From Luteibacter rhizovicinus DSM 16549 (lineage in GTDB: Bacteria; Pseudomonadota; Gammaproteobacteria; Xanthomonadales; Rhodanobacteraceae): a stretch of DNA of 64,000 nt. The stretch spans positions 1,302,001-1,366,000 of the forward strand of contig NZ_CP017480.1 in NCBI RefSeq assembly GCF_001887595.1, written 5' to 3'. The notes under the pieces were generated by a model. That model did no database searches. It saw nothing but the letters and a program-made list of their open reading frames with translations, and was not told the origin of the DNA. Positions 9,356 to 18,510 of this stretch are shown one piece after another. The translations under genes were made by a program, and so were the position numbers. How positions within the stretch are numbered: the first letter of the stretch is position 1; the number at the start of each line of letters is the position of its first letter.

Positions 9356-9799
9356 ATGATTGCAGTGATCCAGCGCGTGGAATCCGCACGTGTCGATGTC
9401 GAGGGGGAAACCGTGGGCGCCATCGGCGCCGGCCTGCTCGCGCTAGTCGCGATCGAGCCGGGCGATGGAGAAGCCCAGTGCGTCCGCATGCTCGAGCGCC
9501 TGCGCGGCTACCGCGTGTTCTCCGACAGCGAGGGAAAGATGAACCTGAGCCTGGCCGATACCGGCGGCGGCCTGCTCCTGGTCAGCCAGTTCACCCTTGC
9601 CGCCGATACCCGTAAGGGCATGCGCCCCAGCTTCACAACGGCCGCCGCTCCGGCGGAAGCGACGCTCTGGTTCGACCGCCTGGTCGCGCTGGCCCGCGCC
9701 GTTCATGTTCCGGGGGTGGAAACCGGACGCTTCGGTGCCCATATGAAGGTACATCTCATCAACGATGGCCCGGTCACCTTCCGTCTGGAGGTGCGCTGA
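9356..9799 (+). CDS. dtd: D-aminoacyl-tRNA deacylase
   Basis: 147 residues, the normal length for DTD. It starts [15 protein letters not shown] and carries both signature blocks: [17 protein letters not shown] near residue 78 and the C-terminal [11 protein letters not shown] with the Gly-cisPro element that gives chiral proofreading. The enzyme hydrolyses D-amino acids (and glycine) from mischarged tRNA in the cytosol. It stands alone between the divergent acyltransferase gene and rpoD. Confidence 0.96.
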   Translation: MIAVIQRVESARVDVEGETVGAIGAGLLALVAIEPGDGEAQCVRMLERLRGYRVFSDSEGKMNLSLADTGGGLLLVSQFTLAADTRKGMRPSFTTAAAPAEATLWFDRLVALARAVHVPGVETGRFGAHMKVHLINDGPVTFRLEVR

Positions 9800-9917
9800 G
9801 GCGTCCTTACAGGGTCCATGGCCCTCTCCTTCTCATCGCGACGCTCCACGCCTGGCCGGAAACGGCCATCTGGCGCGATTCTTGCGTCCCCTCGATGAGC
9901 CCGATCCACTTGAAAAC

Positions 9918-9946
9918 TGGTCAAAAAATCATCAAATGACTATACT
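9918..9946 (+). promoter_or_regulatory. Candidate sigma70 promoter of rpoD
   Basis: TGGTCA at 9918-9923 (4/6 to TTGACA), a 17-base spacer and TATACT at 9941-9946 lie about 30 bases upstream of the rpoD start in an AT-rich stretch that stands out from its surroundings. Found by eye; no transcript evidence. Confidence 0.5.
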
Positions 9947-9976
9947 GATCGGTTCCTGTAACCCGCGGCGGTCGGC

Positions 9977-11848
<1,872 letters not shown>

Positions 11849-11874
11849 TTGGTTGTCGCGTTGAGTTAAACGAG

Positions 11875-11903
11875 AACGCCCGCGCAAGCGGGCGTTTTCT
11901 TTT
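11875..11903 (+). terminator. Rho-independent terminator after rpoD
   Basis: Nine-base stem AACGCCCGC / GCGGGCGTT with a GCAA tetraloop followed by a T-rich run (TTCTTTT), 27 bases downstream of the rpoD stop. Confidence 0.9.
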
Positions 11904-12001
11904 GGGGATGCGATCGCTGAACGCTAATGCCCCGGAGCCCAGCTCATCGGTACACGCCGTCGCAGCGCAACGGAAGTCACCGACTTTTATCTAGCTTTCC
12001 G

Positions 12002-12048
12002 ATGAGTAGCATAAATGCTCGTTTCAAGTAGCACATTTGCTACTCGAT
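12002..12048. promoter_or_regulatory. Palindromic operator-like sequence ahead of the toxin remnant
   Basis: An AT-rich stretch containing AGTAGCATAAATGCT followed by the near-perfect palindrome AGTAGCACATTTGCTACT. The word AGTAGCA recurs three times, counting the inverted copy. Its position just upstream of a decayed toxin-antitoxin operon fits the autoregulatory operator bound by HigA-type antitoxins. Inferred from symmetry and context only. Confidence 0.45.
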
Positions 12049-12079
12049 GATATAGCATGGAGCGATCGGAGTAACCGAC

Positions 12080-12321
12080 GAGCGCATAGGTGGTGGCGTT
12101 GCAGAGTGGATTTTGGATTGGGGCCCAGGCGTGAGGGTCTACGTCCATGAAGACGGCGATACGCTGATCCTCTTGATGGGCGGGAGCTACGGAAAAGGTT
12201 CGCAGAGCACGGAATCGCCGATGCGAAGACGCTCGTCCGGGAATATAAAAGGCGGAAGAAAGCCTTGAGCCATTCTGTTTCCGCGGATGGCTGGCGACAC
12301 CGGCAGGACACCGGACGATGA
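12080..12321 (+). pseudogene. Decayed HigB/RelE-type (Gp49-like) toxin
   Basis: The stretch reads as the C-terminal two thirds of a HigB-like mRNA interferase: [20 protein letters not shown], then [14 protein letters not shown] in one frame. After about 12205 the match continues one frame over as [18 protein letters not shown] to a TGA at 12319-12321. About 50 N-terminal residues normally present in the family are missing, and there is a frame change of minus one (or plus two). The stop overlaps the first candidate start of the antitoxin (ATGA), preserving the original operon junction. The toxin should be inactive. Confidence 0.7.
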
Positions 12322-12332
12322 GGATTAGCCCT

Positions 12333-12674
12333 ATGAACACGACAATGACAGTAGACCCGCGCGAACGAATCCTGGCGCGCCTTCGTCGCGAGCCCGAATT
12401 TGCGATGGCCATGGTCGGCGAAGCCATTGAGCTGATCACTGAAGGCTATGCGGAGGAGGCCCGTTCGGTCCTTCGCACCCTGGCCAATGCCGTTGGATTC
12501 GAGGAGTTGGCACGCGCGACGGGAACCCACGCCAAAACGCTCCACCGCCAACTGTCACCCGCAGGCAATCCCACCATGAACGCTGTCGCGTTGATTCTCC
12601 ACGCACTCATGGCCCAGCTATCTCCAAAGCCCGTTCGAATGACGGTACGCTTTGAGGAAGCAGAAGCAGCCTGA
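12333..12674 (+). CDS. HigA-type antitoxin / addiction-module antidote (orphan)
   Basis: 113 residues from the ATG at 12333 (preceded by AGGATT); an alternative ATG at 12318 overlaps the toxin remnant's stop. The helix-turn-helix core GFEELARATGTHAKTLHRQLSPAGNPTMNAVALILHAL matches the probable addiction module antidote family that pairs with Gp49-like HigB toxins. It binds DNA and would neutralise and autoregulate its partner. Because the partner upstream is broken, this is an orphan antitoxin, possibly kept as a regulator or as protection against related toxins. Confidence 0.8.
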   Translation: MNTTMTVDPRERILARLRREPEFAMAMVGEAIELITEGYAEEARSVLRTLANAVGFEELARATGTHAKTLHRQLSPAGNPTMNAVALILHALMAQLSPKPVRMTVRFEEAEAA

Positions 12675-12719
12675 GCTGGAGCCGCGGGAGTGCGTCACGA
12701 GGGTTAGGGGGAATGCGGA

Positions 12720-13088
12720 ATGGACAGCTTGTCGACCAAGGACGTCGTGGGCGTAATCCTGCTGGGGATCGTCTTCCTGGCGATCTCCTTCTTCGCGCGG
12801 GTGGGCCCGGATTCCCGACGCCCACGCGAGAAGTCCTTCAACTGCTGGCGATGCAAAGCGCTGACACCGCACACCCAGCGGACAATCGAAGCGTGGCGAA
12901 ACGGCAAGACGCGGCTTTTCTGTGGGGCATGTCACGCCCACTGGCTGCAGTCGCATCCGCCACCGGCTAGCCAACCTCGACCGATCAGTCGCGGGAATAG
13001 ACCACGAAAAAGGTCGAGTCCGGTGGGGGCTCTCGTTGTGCTTGGAGTTGTCGTCGTGATGACCGTTCTCGGCCGTTCTTGCTCATGA
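12720..13088 (+). CDS. Small membrane protein with four-cysteine zinc-ribbon-like centre
   Basis: 122 residues: a transmembrane segment near residues 9-26 (VVGVILLGIVFLAISFFA), a soluble centre with CWRC and, 27 residues on, CGAC (a C-x2-C...C-x2-C metal site), a Pro/Arg-rich linker and a second hydrophobic segment near the end (VGALVVLGVVVVMTVL). No family recognised. It is not obviously operonic with the antitoxin, 45 bases upstream. Conserved cysteine spacing supports a real protein. Confidence 0.6.
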   Translation: MDSLSTKDVVGVILLGIVFLAISFFARVGPDSRRPREKSFNCWRCKALTPHTQRTIEAWRNGKTRLFCGACHAHWLQSHPPPASQPRPISRGNRPRKRSSPVGALVVLGVVVVMTVLGRSCS

Positions 13089-13144
13089 GGGAGAGCCCCT
13101 CTGCCGAAGAAACGACCGAGCCTATCGATGTCGCCAGGAGACAT

Positions 13145-13171
13145 AAAAAAACGCCCGCGAATGCGGGCGTT
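13145..13171 (-). terminator. Rho-independent terminator of the His-rich protein gene
   Basis: Eight-base stem ACGCCCGC / GCGGGCGT with a four-base loop. On the minus strand it is followed by a run of Ts (AAAAAA at 13145-13150 on plus), 25 bases beyond the stop of the minus-strand gene. Confidence 0.85.
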
Positions 13172-13195
13172 CTCAATGAAACTGTCACCCACCGC

Positions 13196-13417
13196 TCAGC
13201 GGTGGTGAACTGGACGATGCGCCGGGTAATGATGACGCGGCGGCGGACGGTGATACGGGCGGTGATGCACCGCGCGATGGTGGTAGTAATGGTGATGGAC
13301 CGGACGATGGTGCACCGGGTGGTGCACGACGACCACGCGACGCGACTGCGCCATCGACAATGCCGGCGCGGCCAGGGCCGCAACGGCCAGTGCCACCGAA
13401 ATGATCAGCTTCTTCAT
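13196..13417 (-). CDS. Small secreted histidine-rich protein
   Basis: 73 residues from the ATG at 13417, chosen because MKKLIISVALAVAALAAPALSMAQ is a textbook Sec signal peptide; the longer frame to 13516 adds no plausible protein. The mature part (about 50 residues) is nearly all His, Arg, Pro, Val and Tyr in HH and PVHHRP repeats. Such peptides bind metals such as Cu, Ni or Zn in the periplasm or may tune a copper response, but no defined family is recognised. It has its own terminator. Confidence 0.75.
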   Translation of the reverse strand: MKKLIISVALAVAALAAPALSMAQSRRVVVVHHPVHHRPVHHHYYHHRAVHHRPYHRPPPRHHYPAHRPVHHR

Positions 13418-13574
13418 GAAATCCCCTGTGGGTTGAACTGGGTCAAGCATGGGGTCTGCCGGCTGAACTGTCGACGTCCGCGCGCTTGGCTTCGTCACGT
13501 TTCCTTGGCTTTCCATGTGGGCGCCCGCCCATCGTCGAACGATCCCTCATTGGGTACACTTGGCCACCGCGCGC

Positions 13575-13650
13575 GGGCCTATAGCTCAATGGTTAGAGCA
13601 GAGGACTCATAATCCTTTGGTTCCAGGTTCGAGTCCTGGTGGGCCCACCA
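13575..13650 (+). tRNA. tRNA-Ile2 (anticodon CAU, lysidine-type)
   Basis: Complete cloverleaf: acceptor GGGCCTA pairs TGGGCCC, the anticodon loop CTCATAA places CAT at 13608-13610, T-arm CCAGG-TTCGAGT-CCTGG, and CCA is encoded at 13648-13650. CAT could mean Met, but the short D-loop (CAATGGTTAGAGC) and the overall sequence resemble E. coli ileX rather than elongator or initiator Met. In the mature tRNA the C34 would be changed to lysidine by TilS so that it reads AUA. Its 3' end is the integration site of the adjoining element. Confidence 0.93.
13637..13650. repeat. attL of the integrative element (tRNA 3' end)
   Basis: The 14 bases TGGTGGGCCCACCA end the tRNA gene and recur exactly at 25600-25613. 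The repeat is a perfect palindrome. The integrase gene begins 172 bases to its right, the standard arrangement for tRNA-targeted islands. Confidence 0.8.
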
Positions 13651-13766
13651 CACGTAATTATTTAAAGGTCGACTGACTTCTCGATCACGACTCATCTCGC
13701 TGATCTTAGAGGGTTTGTTTTTCTTTCAAGGTCCAAGGGAACGCTTGGGTAGCGCGCGGAGTTTGT

Positions 13767-13806
13767 GGATACCGATAGTGGATACGGGCCTGTATGATAG
13801 GGATAC
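13767..13806 (+). repeat. Candidate integrase arm-type sites, left end
   Basis: Three copies of GGATAC at 13767-13772, 13780-13785 and 13801-13806, within AGTGGATAC and AGGGATACTG contexts, just before the integrase start. Matching copies lie inside the right end. Confidence 0.45.
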
Positions 13807-13821
13807 TGATCCGAGGTCCGC

Positions 13822-15135
13822 ATGCCAGCAAGTCGATTGAATGCCGTTATTACCAATGTTCCCGATGACGCTGAGAATGACGACGACGGCGCGATAAAAA
13901 AGAACGTCCGGCTTACTGCAAAGCAGGTTGCAGATGCCAAGCCCCGAGACAAGGAATACAAGCTTAAGGACACGGAGAGCCTTTATCTAACCGTGTCGCC
14001 GGCAGGTAGCAAATGGTGGCGATTCCGATACCGTTTCCGTGGAAACGAGCGCAGAACGGGACTGGGCACCTATCCCGCCGTCTCCTTGAAAGAAGCGCGG
14101 ACGCGGCGCGATGAAATCCGAGCTCTAGCCCATCGCGGCATTGACCCCCGCGAAGAGACGCGCCGCGCTCAGGCGAAGGGCAAAGTCGCGGATGAAAACA
14201 CGTTCCAACAAGTAGCAACTCTTTTCATTGCGTCCCGAACAGCCAAATGGACAGCGAGTTACAGGGTCAAGCTCCAGCGCTCATTAGAAGCGGATGTCTT
14301 CCCGCACATCGGCAGTAAGCCTATCCGCGAGATCACTCGCACGGAACTTCTCGCGTGCCTGAAGCGCATCGAGACCGAGCGCGGTGCAATCGACATGGCC
14401 AGACGGGTTTGCCAACGCTGCTCTATGGTCTTCAAGTTTGCTATTGATAGCGAACTTTGTGAGCACAACATTGCTCGCGATCTACCGGGCTCTCTGTCCC
14501 ACAGGAAGGTCCGACATTATTCAGCGCTCAGAGCAACGGATCTTCCAGAGTTCATGGCAGCGATGCTCAGCTATGAAGGTGAGCAACAAACGAAACTCGC
14601 CATGAGGTTGCTCCTCCTAACCTTCGTTCGCACCAACGAGCTACGGTTCGCCACATGGGACGAGATGAGCTTTGAGCTAGCGCGGTGGGAAATTCCCGCA
14701 GAGAGGATGAAGGCAAGGGAGACGCACGTGGTCCCGCTATCAACTCAAGCGCTGGAGATCCTTAAAGAGTTGAAAGCGCAGAACGTTGACGGGAGCAAAT
14801 ATGTGCTTCCTCAGGCCGTCAACGCGAGGAAACCAATGTCTGAGAACACGATCCTGTTTGCACTATATCGGATGGGCTACAAAGGCCGGACGACAGGTCA
14901 CGGGTTTAGAACCCTTGCATCGACCACGCTAAATGAGGCCAGATTTCCGCCAGACGCGGTAGAAGCACAATTGGCACATCGCGAGCCTAACAGCTCCCGA
15001 GCAGCGTACAACCGGGCCAGCTGGCTCTTGGAGCGCGAAGTAATGATGCAAGCTTGGGCCGACTACCTCGACCACGTCGGTGACCTCGCTGAGGCGACCA
15101 GAGCGTTACGGATTGCCGCAAGAAAACTGGATTAG
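13822..15135 (+). CDS. Tyrosine-type site-specific integrase (P4 family, DUF4102 arm-binding domain)
   Basis: 437 residues. The N-terminal arm-binding DUF4102 region (LTAKQVADAKPRDKEYKLKD, SLYLTVSPAGSKWWRFRYRF) is followed by a SAM-like core-binding domain and the catalytic domain. Catalytic residues visible: Arg in LLTFVRTNELRFATW, HGFRTLAST (H-x2-R), LAHREPNSSRAAYNR with the second His and the nucleophilic Tyr. It recombines the tRNA 3' end with the element's att site. Start 13822 is the first ATG after the att and arm region; the acidic first 30 residues are unusual for the family, so a slightly later start is possible. Confidence 0.93.
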   Translation: MPASRLNAVITNVPDDAENDDDGAIKKNVRLTAKQVADAKPRDKEYKLKDTESLYLTVSPAGSKWWRFRYRFRGNERRTGLGTYPAVSLKEARTRRDEIRALAHRGIDPREETRRAQAKGKVADENTFQQVATLFIASRTAKWTASYRVKLQRSLEADVFPHIGSKPIREITRTELLACLKRIETERGAIDMARRVCQRCSMVFKFAIDSELCEHNIARDLPGSLSHRKVRHYSALRATDLPEFMAAMLSYEGEQQTKLAMRLLLLTFVRTNELRFATWDEMSFELARWEIPAERMKARETHVVPLSTQALEILKELKAQNVDGSKYVLPQAVNARKPMSENTILFALYRMGYKGRTTGHGFRTLASTTLNEARFPPDAVEAQLAHREPNSSRAAYNRASWLLEREVMMQAWADYLDHVGDLAEATRALRIAARKLD

Positions 15136-15410
15136 CGAAGTCAGAAAATCTTTTTTCGCAGCGCCACTCTCGATCGACGTCTGAAGAACTCCCTTCGCGA
15201 CCTACACCTTCTTTAATTAGAACGGCGGCGCGCACAGCCTTCCGGAGCTCAAGAACAACCGGCGACTATTTTTAACGTGATTTAAGCGAGATAACGCCAC
15301 ACAGTCACACGAATTAAAAGCTTTTTTATCATCGAAGCCTAGTCTAATCTTCGTTCCGCGCAGTCATGCGCCCCCGCTTGCAGCCGCACCGGGGTCACCT
15401 AGGAACCAAG
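15136..15410. other. AT-rich intergenic region with no gene
   Basis: 275 bases between integrase and alpA. It is AT-rich with several T runs, likely holding the integrase terminator region and the alpA promoter. No open frame with coding character and no clear hairpin was seen. Confidence 0.5.
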
Positions 15411-15623
15411 ATGAATAATGAAAGCAACAACTCCTCTCGCCTGATCCGCCGCTGGCATGTGCAAAGCATGATCGGCCTTTCAACCTCGCAGATTTACAAG
15501 ATGATGGCCGAGGGTACATTCCCTGAACCAGTACGTCTTACCAAGCGATCGGTCGCTTGGCGGGAAGCAGAGGTGGTCGACTGGATGGCGTCACGATCAG
15601 TCGTTTCCCGTCGGGCAGCGTAG
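15411..15623 (+). CDS. AlpA-family transcriptional regulator
   Basis: 70 residues from the ATG at 15411, preceded by AGGAA. The AlpA/CP4-57 regulator pattern is clear: RLIRRWHVQSMIGLSTSQIY, then MMAEGTFPEPVRLTKRSVAW and REAEVVDWMASR, a MerR-like winged helix that binds DNA. In P4-like islands AlpA activates excision or replication genes next to the integrase. Here the next genes are a small frame and the HUH-Rep-like gene, its likely targets. Confidence 0.88.
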   Translation: MNNESNNSSRLIRRWHVQSMIGLSTSQIYKMMAEGTFPEPVRLTKRSVAWREAEVVDWMASRSVVSRRAA

Positions 15624-15882
15624 CTCTTAGCGCATTTCCTTCTGCTTGGCAGAACGAGGTAACGCCGTTCGCATCTGGTCAAGTCGACCTCGCATGACCA
15701 AACAAAGGTTACGCTCCTAAGCGGGCACGCGGCGATTCTTCATCCGTGTCCGCAACGAACTTTGAAAATCGAACGAGGCTCTGACGCGACCGGAGCAGCG
15801 AAGCCGTGCGCCCTCATCAAGAGAATCGCACGCATTAGCAGCTCTAACCGCGACACCAATTAAGCATCAGCCATACATACCT
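15624..15882. other. Intergenic region between alpA and the rep unit
   Basis: About 260 bases with no convincing gene. Composition drifts from mixed to AT-rich toward the small frame at 15883. No hairpin terminator or clear promoter hexamers were seen by eye. Confidence 0.4.
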
Positions 15883-16029
15883 ATGACTACGAAAACGAAC
15901 TTGGGCAAAGGACCACTTTACGCTCGTCTAAAACAAAGACCTAAGCCTGACAGTTCTACTGCATCAGATTTAAAATATTACCTAAAGGAAATGAAAAATG
16001 AAGAACTTAAAGACACTAAACAAATATGA
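15883..16029 (+). CDS. Possible small protein overlapping the rep gene start
   Basis: A 48-residue frame beginning MTTKTNLGKGPLYARLKQRP and ending in a charged amphipathic helix (DLKYYLKEMKNEELKDTK). It ends at 16029, overlapping the first 32 bases of the rep-like gene in another frame, which would allow translational coupling. The protein is basic at the N-terminus and lysine/glutamate-rich at the end. No strong ribosome binding site precedes it and no family is recognised, so it may be chance. Confidence 0.35.
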   Translation: MTTKTNLGKGPLYARLKQRPKPDSSTASDLKYYLKEMKNEELKDTKQI

Positions 16030-16522
16030 AAAGGCCCTACAGCTCGTCGAGATGATGGGCCCATGGCGTTACTTCGTCACCGTTACGTTTCAGTATCGTA
16101 CCTCTGATGCAGAAGGCAAGAATCACATGTCTACCGTTGTAAAGCGCCTAAACAGAAATCTTTTGGGCAACAAGTGGAAGGACGGGTCGAAGATCGAAGG
16201 TCTTGCGACGCTAGAGCGCGCAAGCATTCAGCGCGGCGGCAAAGGCCATTTCGACAGTTGCCACTTTCACTGTTTGATCAAGGATCACCCGCGATTCAAT
16301 CCTGATGCTGACCTCGGCGTGAGGCAAATGCAAAAGGCGGTGAGGCGAGTAACTAAAGGTCTAAAGCATAGCAACGGGAAGGTACTCGTGAGCAAGAACG
16401 GCACCGACATCCAATCTGTGCGCGACGACGGCGTAATGCAATATATCCTCAAGGAAGCCAATCGTGGTGATTGGGCCTCTTCAGACCGTTTGTTCTATTT
16501 CGGCGCCGACGGGCTAGTCTGA
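15998..16522 (+). CDS. HUH-endonuclease-like replication initiator (Rep), single-tyrosine
   Basis: 174 residues from an ATG preceded by AAAGGA. Three features match HUH Rep proteins in order: the beta-strand motif FVTVTF (residues 26-31), the metal-binding H-x-H as H89-F90-H91 in SCHFHCLIKD, and a C-terminal Y149-x2-K152 (MQYILKE) with a possible nucleophilic tyrosine. HUH enzymes nick one DNA strand and start rolling-circle replication. At 174 residues it is short and has no helicase, as in small plasmid and satellite Reps. Placement after alpA in an integrative element suggests replication after excision. The call rests on motifs, not a search. Confidence 0.6.
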   Translation: MKNLKTLNKYEKALQLVEMMGPWRYFVTVTFQYRTSDAEGKNHMSTVVKRLNRNLLGNKWKDGSKIEGLATLERASIQRGGKGHFDSCHFHCLIKDHPRFNPDADLGVRQMQKAVRRVTKGLKHSNGKVLVSKNGTDIQSVRDDGVMQYILKEANRGDWASSDRLFYFGADGLV

Positions 16523-17010
16523 ATGGGACGCTACGTCTCCCGATTTAATGCAATCCATTGAGGATTGATTGTGCAATACCGTGAACGCGGCCAGCATCGC
16601 ACGTGCGATAATGCACGTGCGAGTTGCCTCAGTTGAAAAGCGTGTCCCGGTTGGGATTTTCTGTTCGTGAAACGAAGAAACAAGTTTGGCGATTTCTCGA
16701 CCCGACGGCGAACAGGCTTTTTTTGTCGTTGAACTAAAGCGCCATATCGGGAGCGCGCGTCGTGGACAAGGTGCGTTTTTCTTGAGGCTTCGGCCGATAA
16801 AGCCTGACCCGTCCAACTCATCCTTGAACCTATCCGTTTTTTAGGAGGGTAGATTCATGAGGGTTTAGCGCAGCGCAAGTGCACAATTAGGTGTACACAG
16901 AAATTTGTAGCCTTTCCTAATTTACGGCCTTGCGGTTGACAGCTATCGGGCGGCAGTTCGACGCCTTTACGTGTCCTATGATTTATCGCGGAAGAGCTAC
17001 CCTACGTGCT
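16523..17010. other. 488-bp non-coding region with a repeated palindrome
   Basis: No credible gene: the minus-strand frames here are Arg/Ser-rich and lack ribosome binding sites. The region contains GCACGTGCGA twice (16599-16608 and 16613-16622), each part of a self-complementary TCGCACGTGCGA-like site, and several AT-rich patches. It lies directly after the Rep-like gene, so it could hold its origin. Confidence 0.4.
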
Positions 17011-17355
17011 TCACGAAATGCCGAAAATTTTTCGAGCTTCGTCTTCCAGCTTTACGCGTTGAGCGCTGCTCGCCCGATGGTATCGCACGATAAAAAGCGC
17101 GAGATCATCATCATTTGCATAGAAATAAGCGACAGGTACGTTTAACTGCTTACCGACCTGCCCAAGCACCGCCGTATTCGGCACGTGCTTTCCCCGCTCG
17201 TACTGATTGATGCGGGGTGACGCCACGGATGCATCTAGACCAGCCCTGACGCCTAGCTCTCGTTGTGAAAGCCCAGCGGCTTCTCTGGCAAGCCGGAGCC
17301 TCTTCGCAACGATCCCGAAGTCCTCCTTTGGCTCGCTTTGTTTCGACTCCTGCAC
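17011..17355 (-). CDS. Xre-family helix-turn-helix repressor
   Basis: 114 residues. Residues about 14-75 form a Cro/CI-type helix-turn-helix: IVAKRLRLAREAAGLSQREL, then INQYERGKHVPNTAVLGQVG and KQLNVPVAYFYAND. The remainder is a short helical tail. It probably represses element genes, as such repressors do in phages and islands. It is transcribed away from the downstream plus-strand genes, with an intergenic region from 17356 to 17456 that could hold divergent promoters. Confidence 0.88.
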   Translation of the reverse strand: MQESKQSEPKEDFGIVAKRLRLAREAAGLSQRELGVRAGLDASVASPRINQYERGKHVPNTAVLGQVGKQLNVPVAYFYANDDDLALFIVRYHRASSAQRVKLEDEARKIFGIS

Positions 17356-17456
17356 CCTGTACGCCCGTGAAATGCACCGGCGTCAGGGTCGACCGTACCC
17401 GATTGACTGGATACTAAGTATTCCTTAGTGTTCGTCTCCTCACAGGGGGACGAGCT

Positions 17457-17918
17457 TTGAATAAGGGATGGTTCGTATATCTGCTCGTAGCGTCATTGGC
17501 ATTACCCGAGGCAGCGAACAATCAACCGGCGAGGGCAGATAGCGGGCCTTCGCACTCTGTTGGCTCCAGCGTCCAGCCCGACGGTGACCAAGCCCGAACT
17601 GCAATTCGGGCTGCGCCTGACAATCAGGCCAGTGCTATCGACTGTCCAATGGGGACCATGAAACTGATGAAAGAAGCTGCGCCTTATCCCTCACAGGCGA
17701 TACGTCTCGGACACGAGGGGGTGGTCACTCTTTTATTGACGTTCGGCAGGTCGGGCACACCGATAGACATTCAAATTGACGAAAGCAGCGGCTTTCGAGA
17801 GCTCGATAAGGCGGCGCAAGATTCAGCACGAAGTTGGCGCGTAACCAATGCAGAGTGCATGTCCGCGAAGAGTGCGATGGTTCGCGTCCCCGTCGACTTC
17901 AACCTCCATAAGCATTGA
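17457..17918 (+). CDS. Secreted protein with TonB C-terminal-like domain
   Basis: 153 residues. A signal peptide is likely at residues 1-20 (GWFVYLLVASLALPEAA), then a disordered linker and, from about residue 70, the TonB_C pattern: YPSQAIRLGHEGVVTLLLTF, then GTPIDIQIDESSGFRELDKA and AAQDSARSWRV. Unlike TonB it has no long proline-rich spacer and its start is not a clear uncleaved anchor, so it may be a stand-alone periplasmic TonB_C protein. It overlaps a weaker start of the next gene; a standard RBS precedes that gene's later ATG. Confidence 0.7.
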   Translation: MNKGWFVYLLVASLALPEAANNQPARADSGPSHSVGSSVQPDGDQARTAIRAAPDNQASAIDCPMGTMKLMKEAAPYPSQAIRLGHEGVVTLLLTFGRSGTPIDIQIDESSGFRELDKAAQDSARSWRVTNAECMSAKSAMVRVPVDFNLHKH

Positions 17919-17941
17919 CGCATTCTAATATAGGGGAACAC

Positions 17942-18445
17942 ATGGATCAGCAAGACACACGACGTCGTAGCCGCCCTTTACTCACGGCTGTAATTACTTT
18001 GGTAACGATATTTGGTGCGGCAGGATTGATGCTTGCGCTGGCAAACTCGGGGGTCAGCCTCTCCGCGCACGATGGTCCAAGATCGATGACGACTATCGGA
18101 CTAGTACGGTTTCAATCCTGCGTGTATCAGGGCGCGTTCGCAGGAGGTGCAGGATATGACTGCGTCGTCAAGAATGTATCGCGGGACGATCCCCGCGAAA
18201 CAAGCAACATGAGGTGCGCCGGCTTTGATGCGGAGAATCGCATGATAGGAGGTCCGGGACTCGCGAACCAACTCTACGGTCAGCTGATGGGGCCCGGTGA
18301 GGAGCGAGTAATCAGGTTGTACCTACCAGAGAATGCGTCGGTGGCCGTCTGCTCCGAAACGGGCGACGTCATATCGCCTGTCCGACTACAAGGCCTCATG
18401 GGCGAGCTCACAAAGAGCAATCTCATCGCAGAGATTCGTCTTTGA
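17942..18445 (+). CDS. Single-pass membrane protein of unknown function
   Basis: 167 residues from the ATG at 17942, preferred to an in-frame ATG at 17915 because AGGGGAA sits ahead of it. It is a basic N-terminus, a transmembrane helix at about residues 11-32 (LLTAVITLVTIFGAAGLMLAL), then an extracytoplasmic domain with four cysteines (CVYQG, DCVV, RCAG, VCSE) that could form two disulphides. No family recognised. It is the middle gene of three small envelope genes on the element. Confidence 0.6.
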   Translation: MDQQDTRRRSRPLLTAVITLVTIFGAAGLMLALANSGVSLSAHDGPRSMTTIGLVRFQSCVYQGAFAGGAGYDCVVKNVSRDDPRETSNMRCAGFDAENRMIGGPGLANQLYGQLMGPGEERVIRLYLPENASVAVCSETGDVISPVRLQGLMGELTKSNLIAEIRL

Positions 18446-18510
18446 CCGCCGTCCGACCAACATCTCACACTGCTCAGCTCTCAAACTTTTTTAGCCACCA
18501 GAGGGGAGCG

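Noticed and set aside
13575-13650. tRNA-Met
   Set aside because: CAU fits Met, but the D-loop length and the similarity to E. coli ileX favour tRNA-Ile2 with lysidine at position 34.
16514-16821. Two minus-strand frames near 100 codons after the Rep-like gene
   Set aside because: No ribosome binding site, Arg/Ser/Lys-rich random composition, and they overlap each other in different frames.
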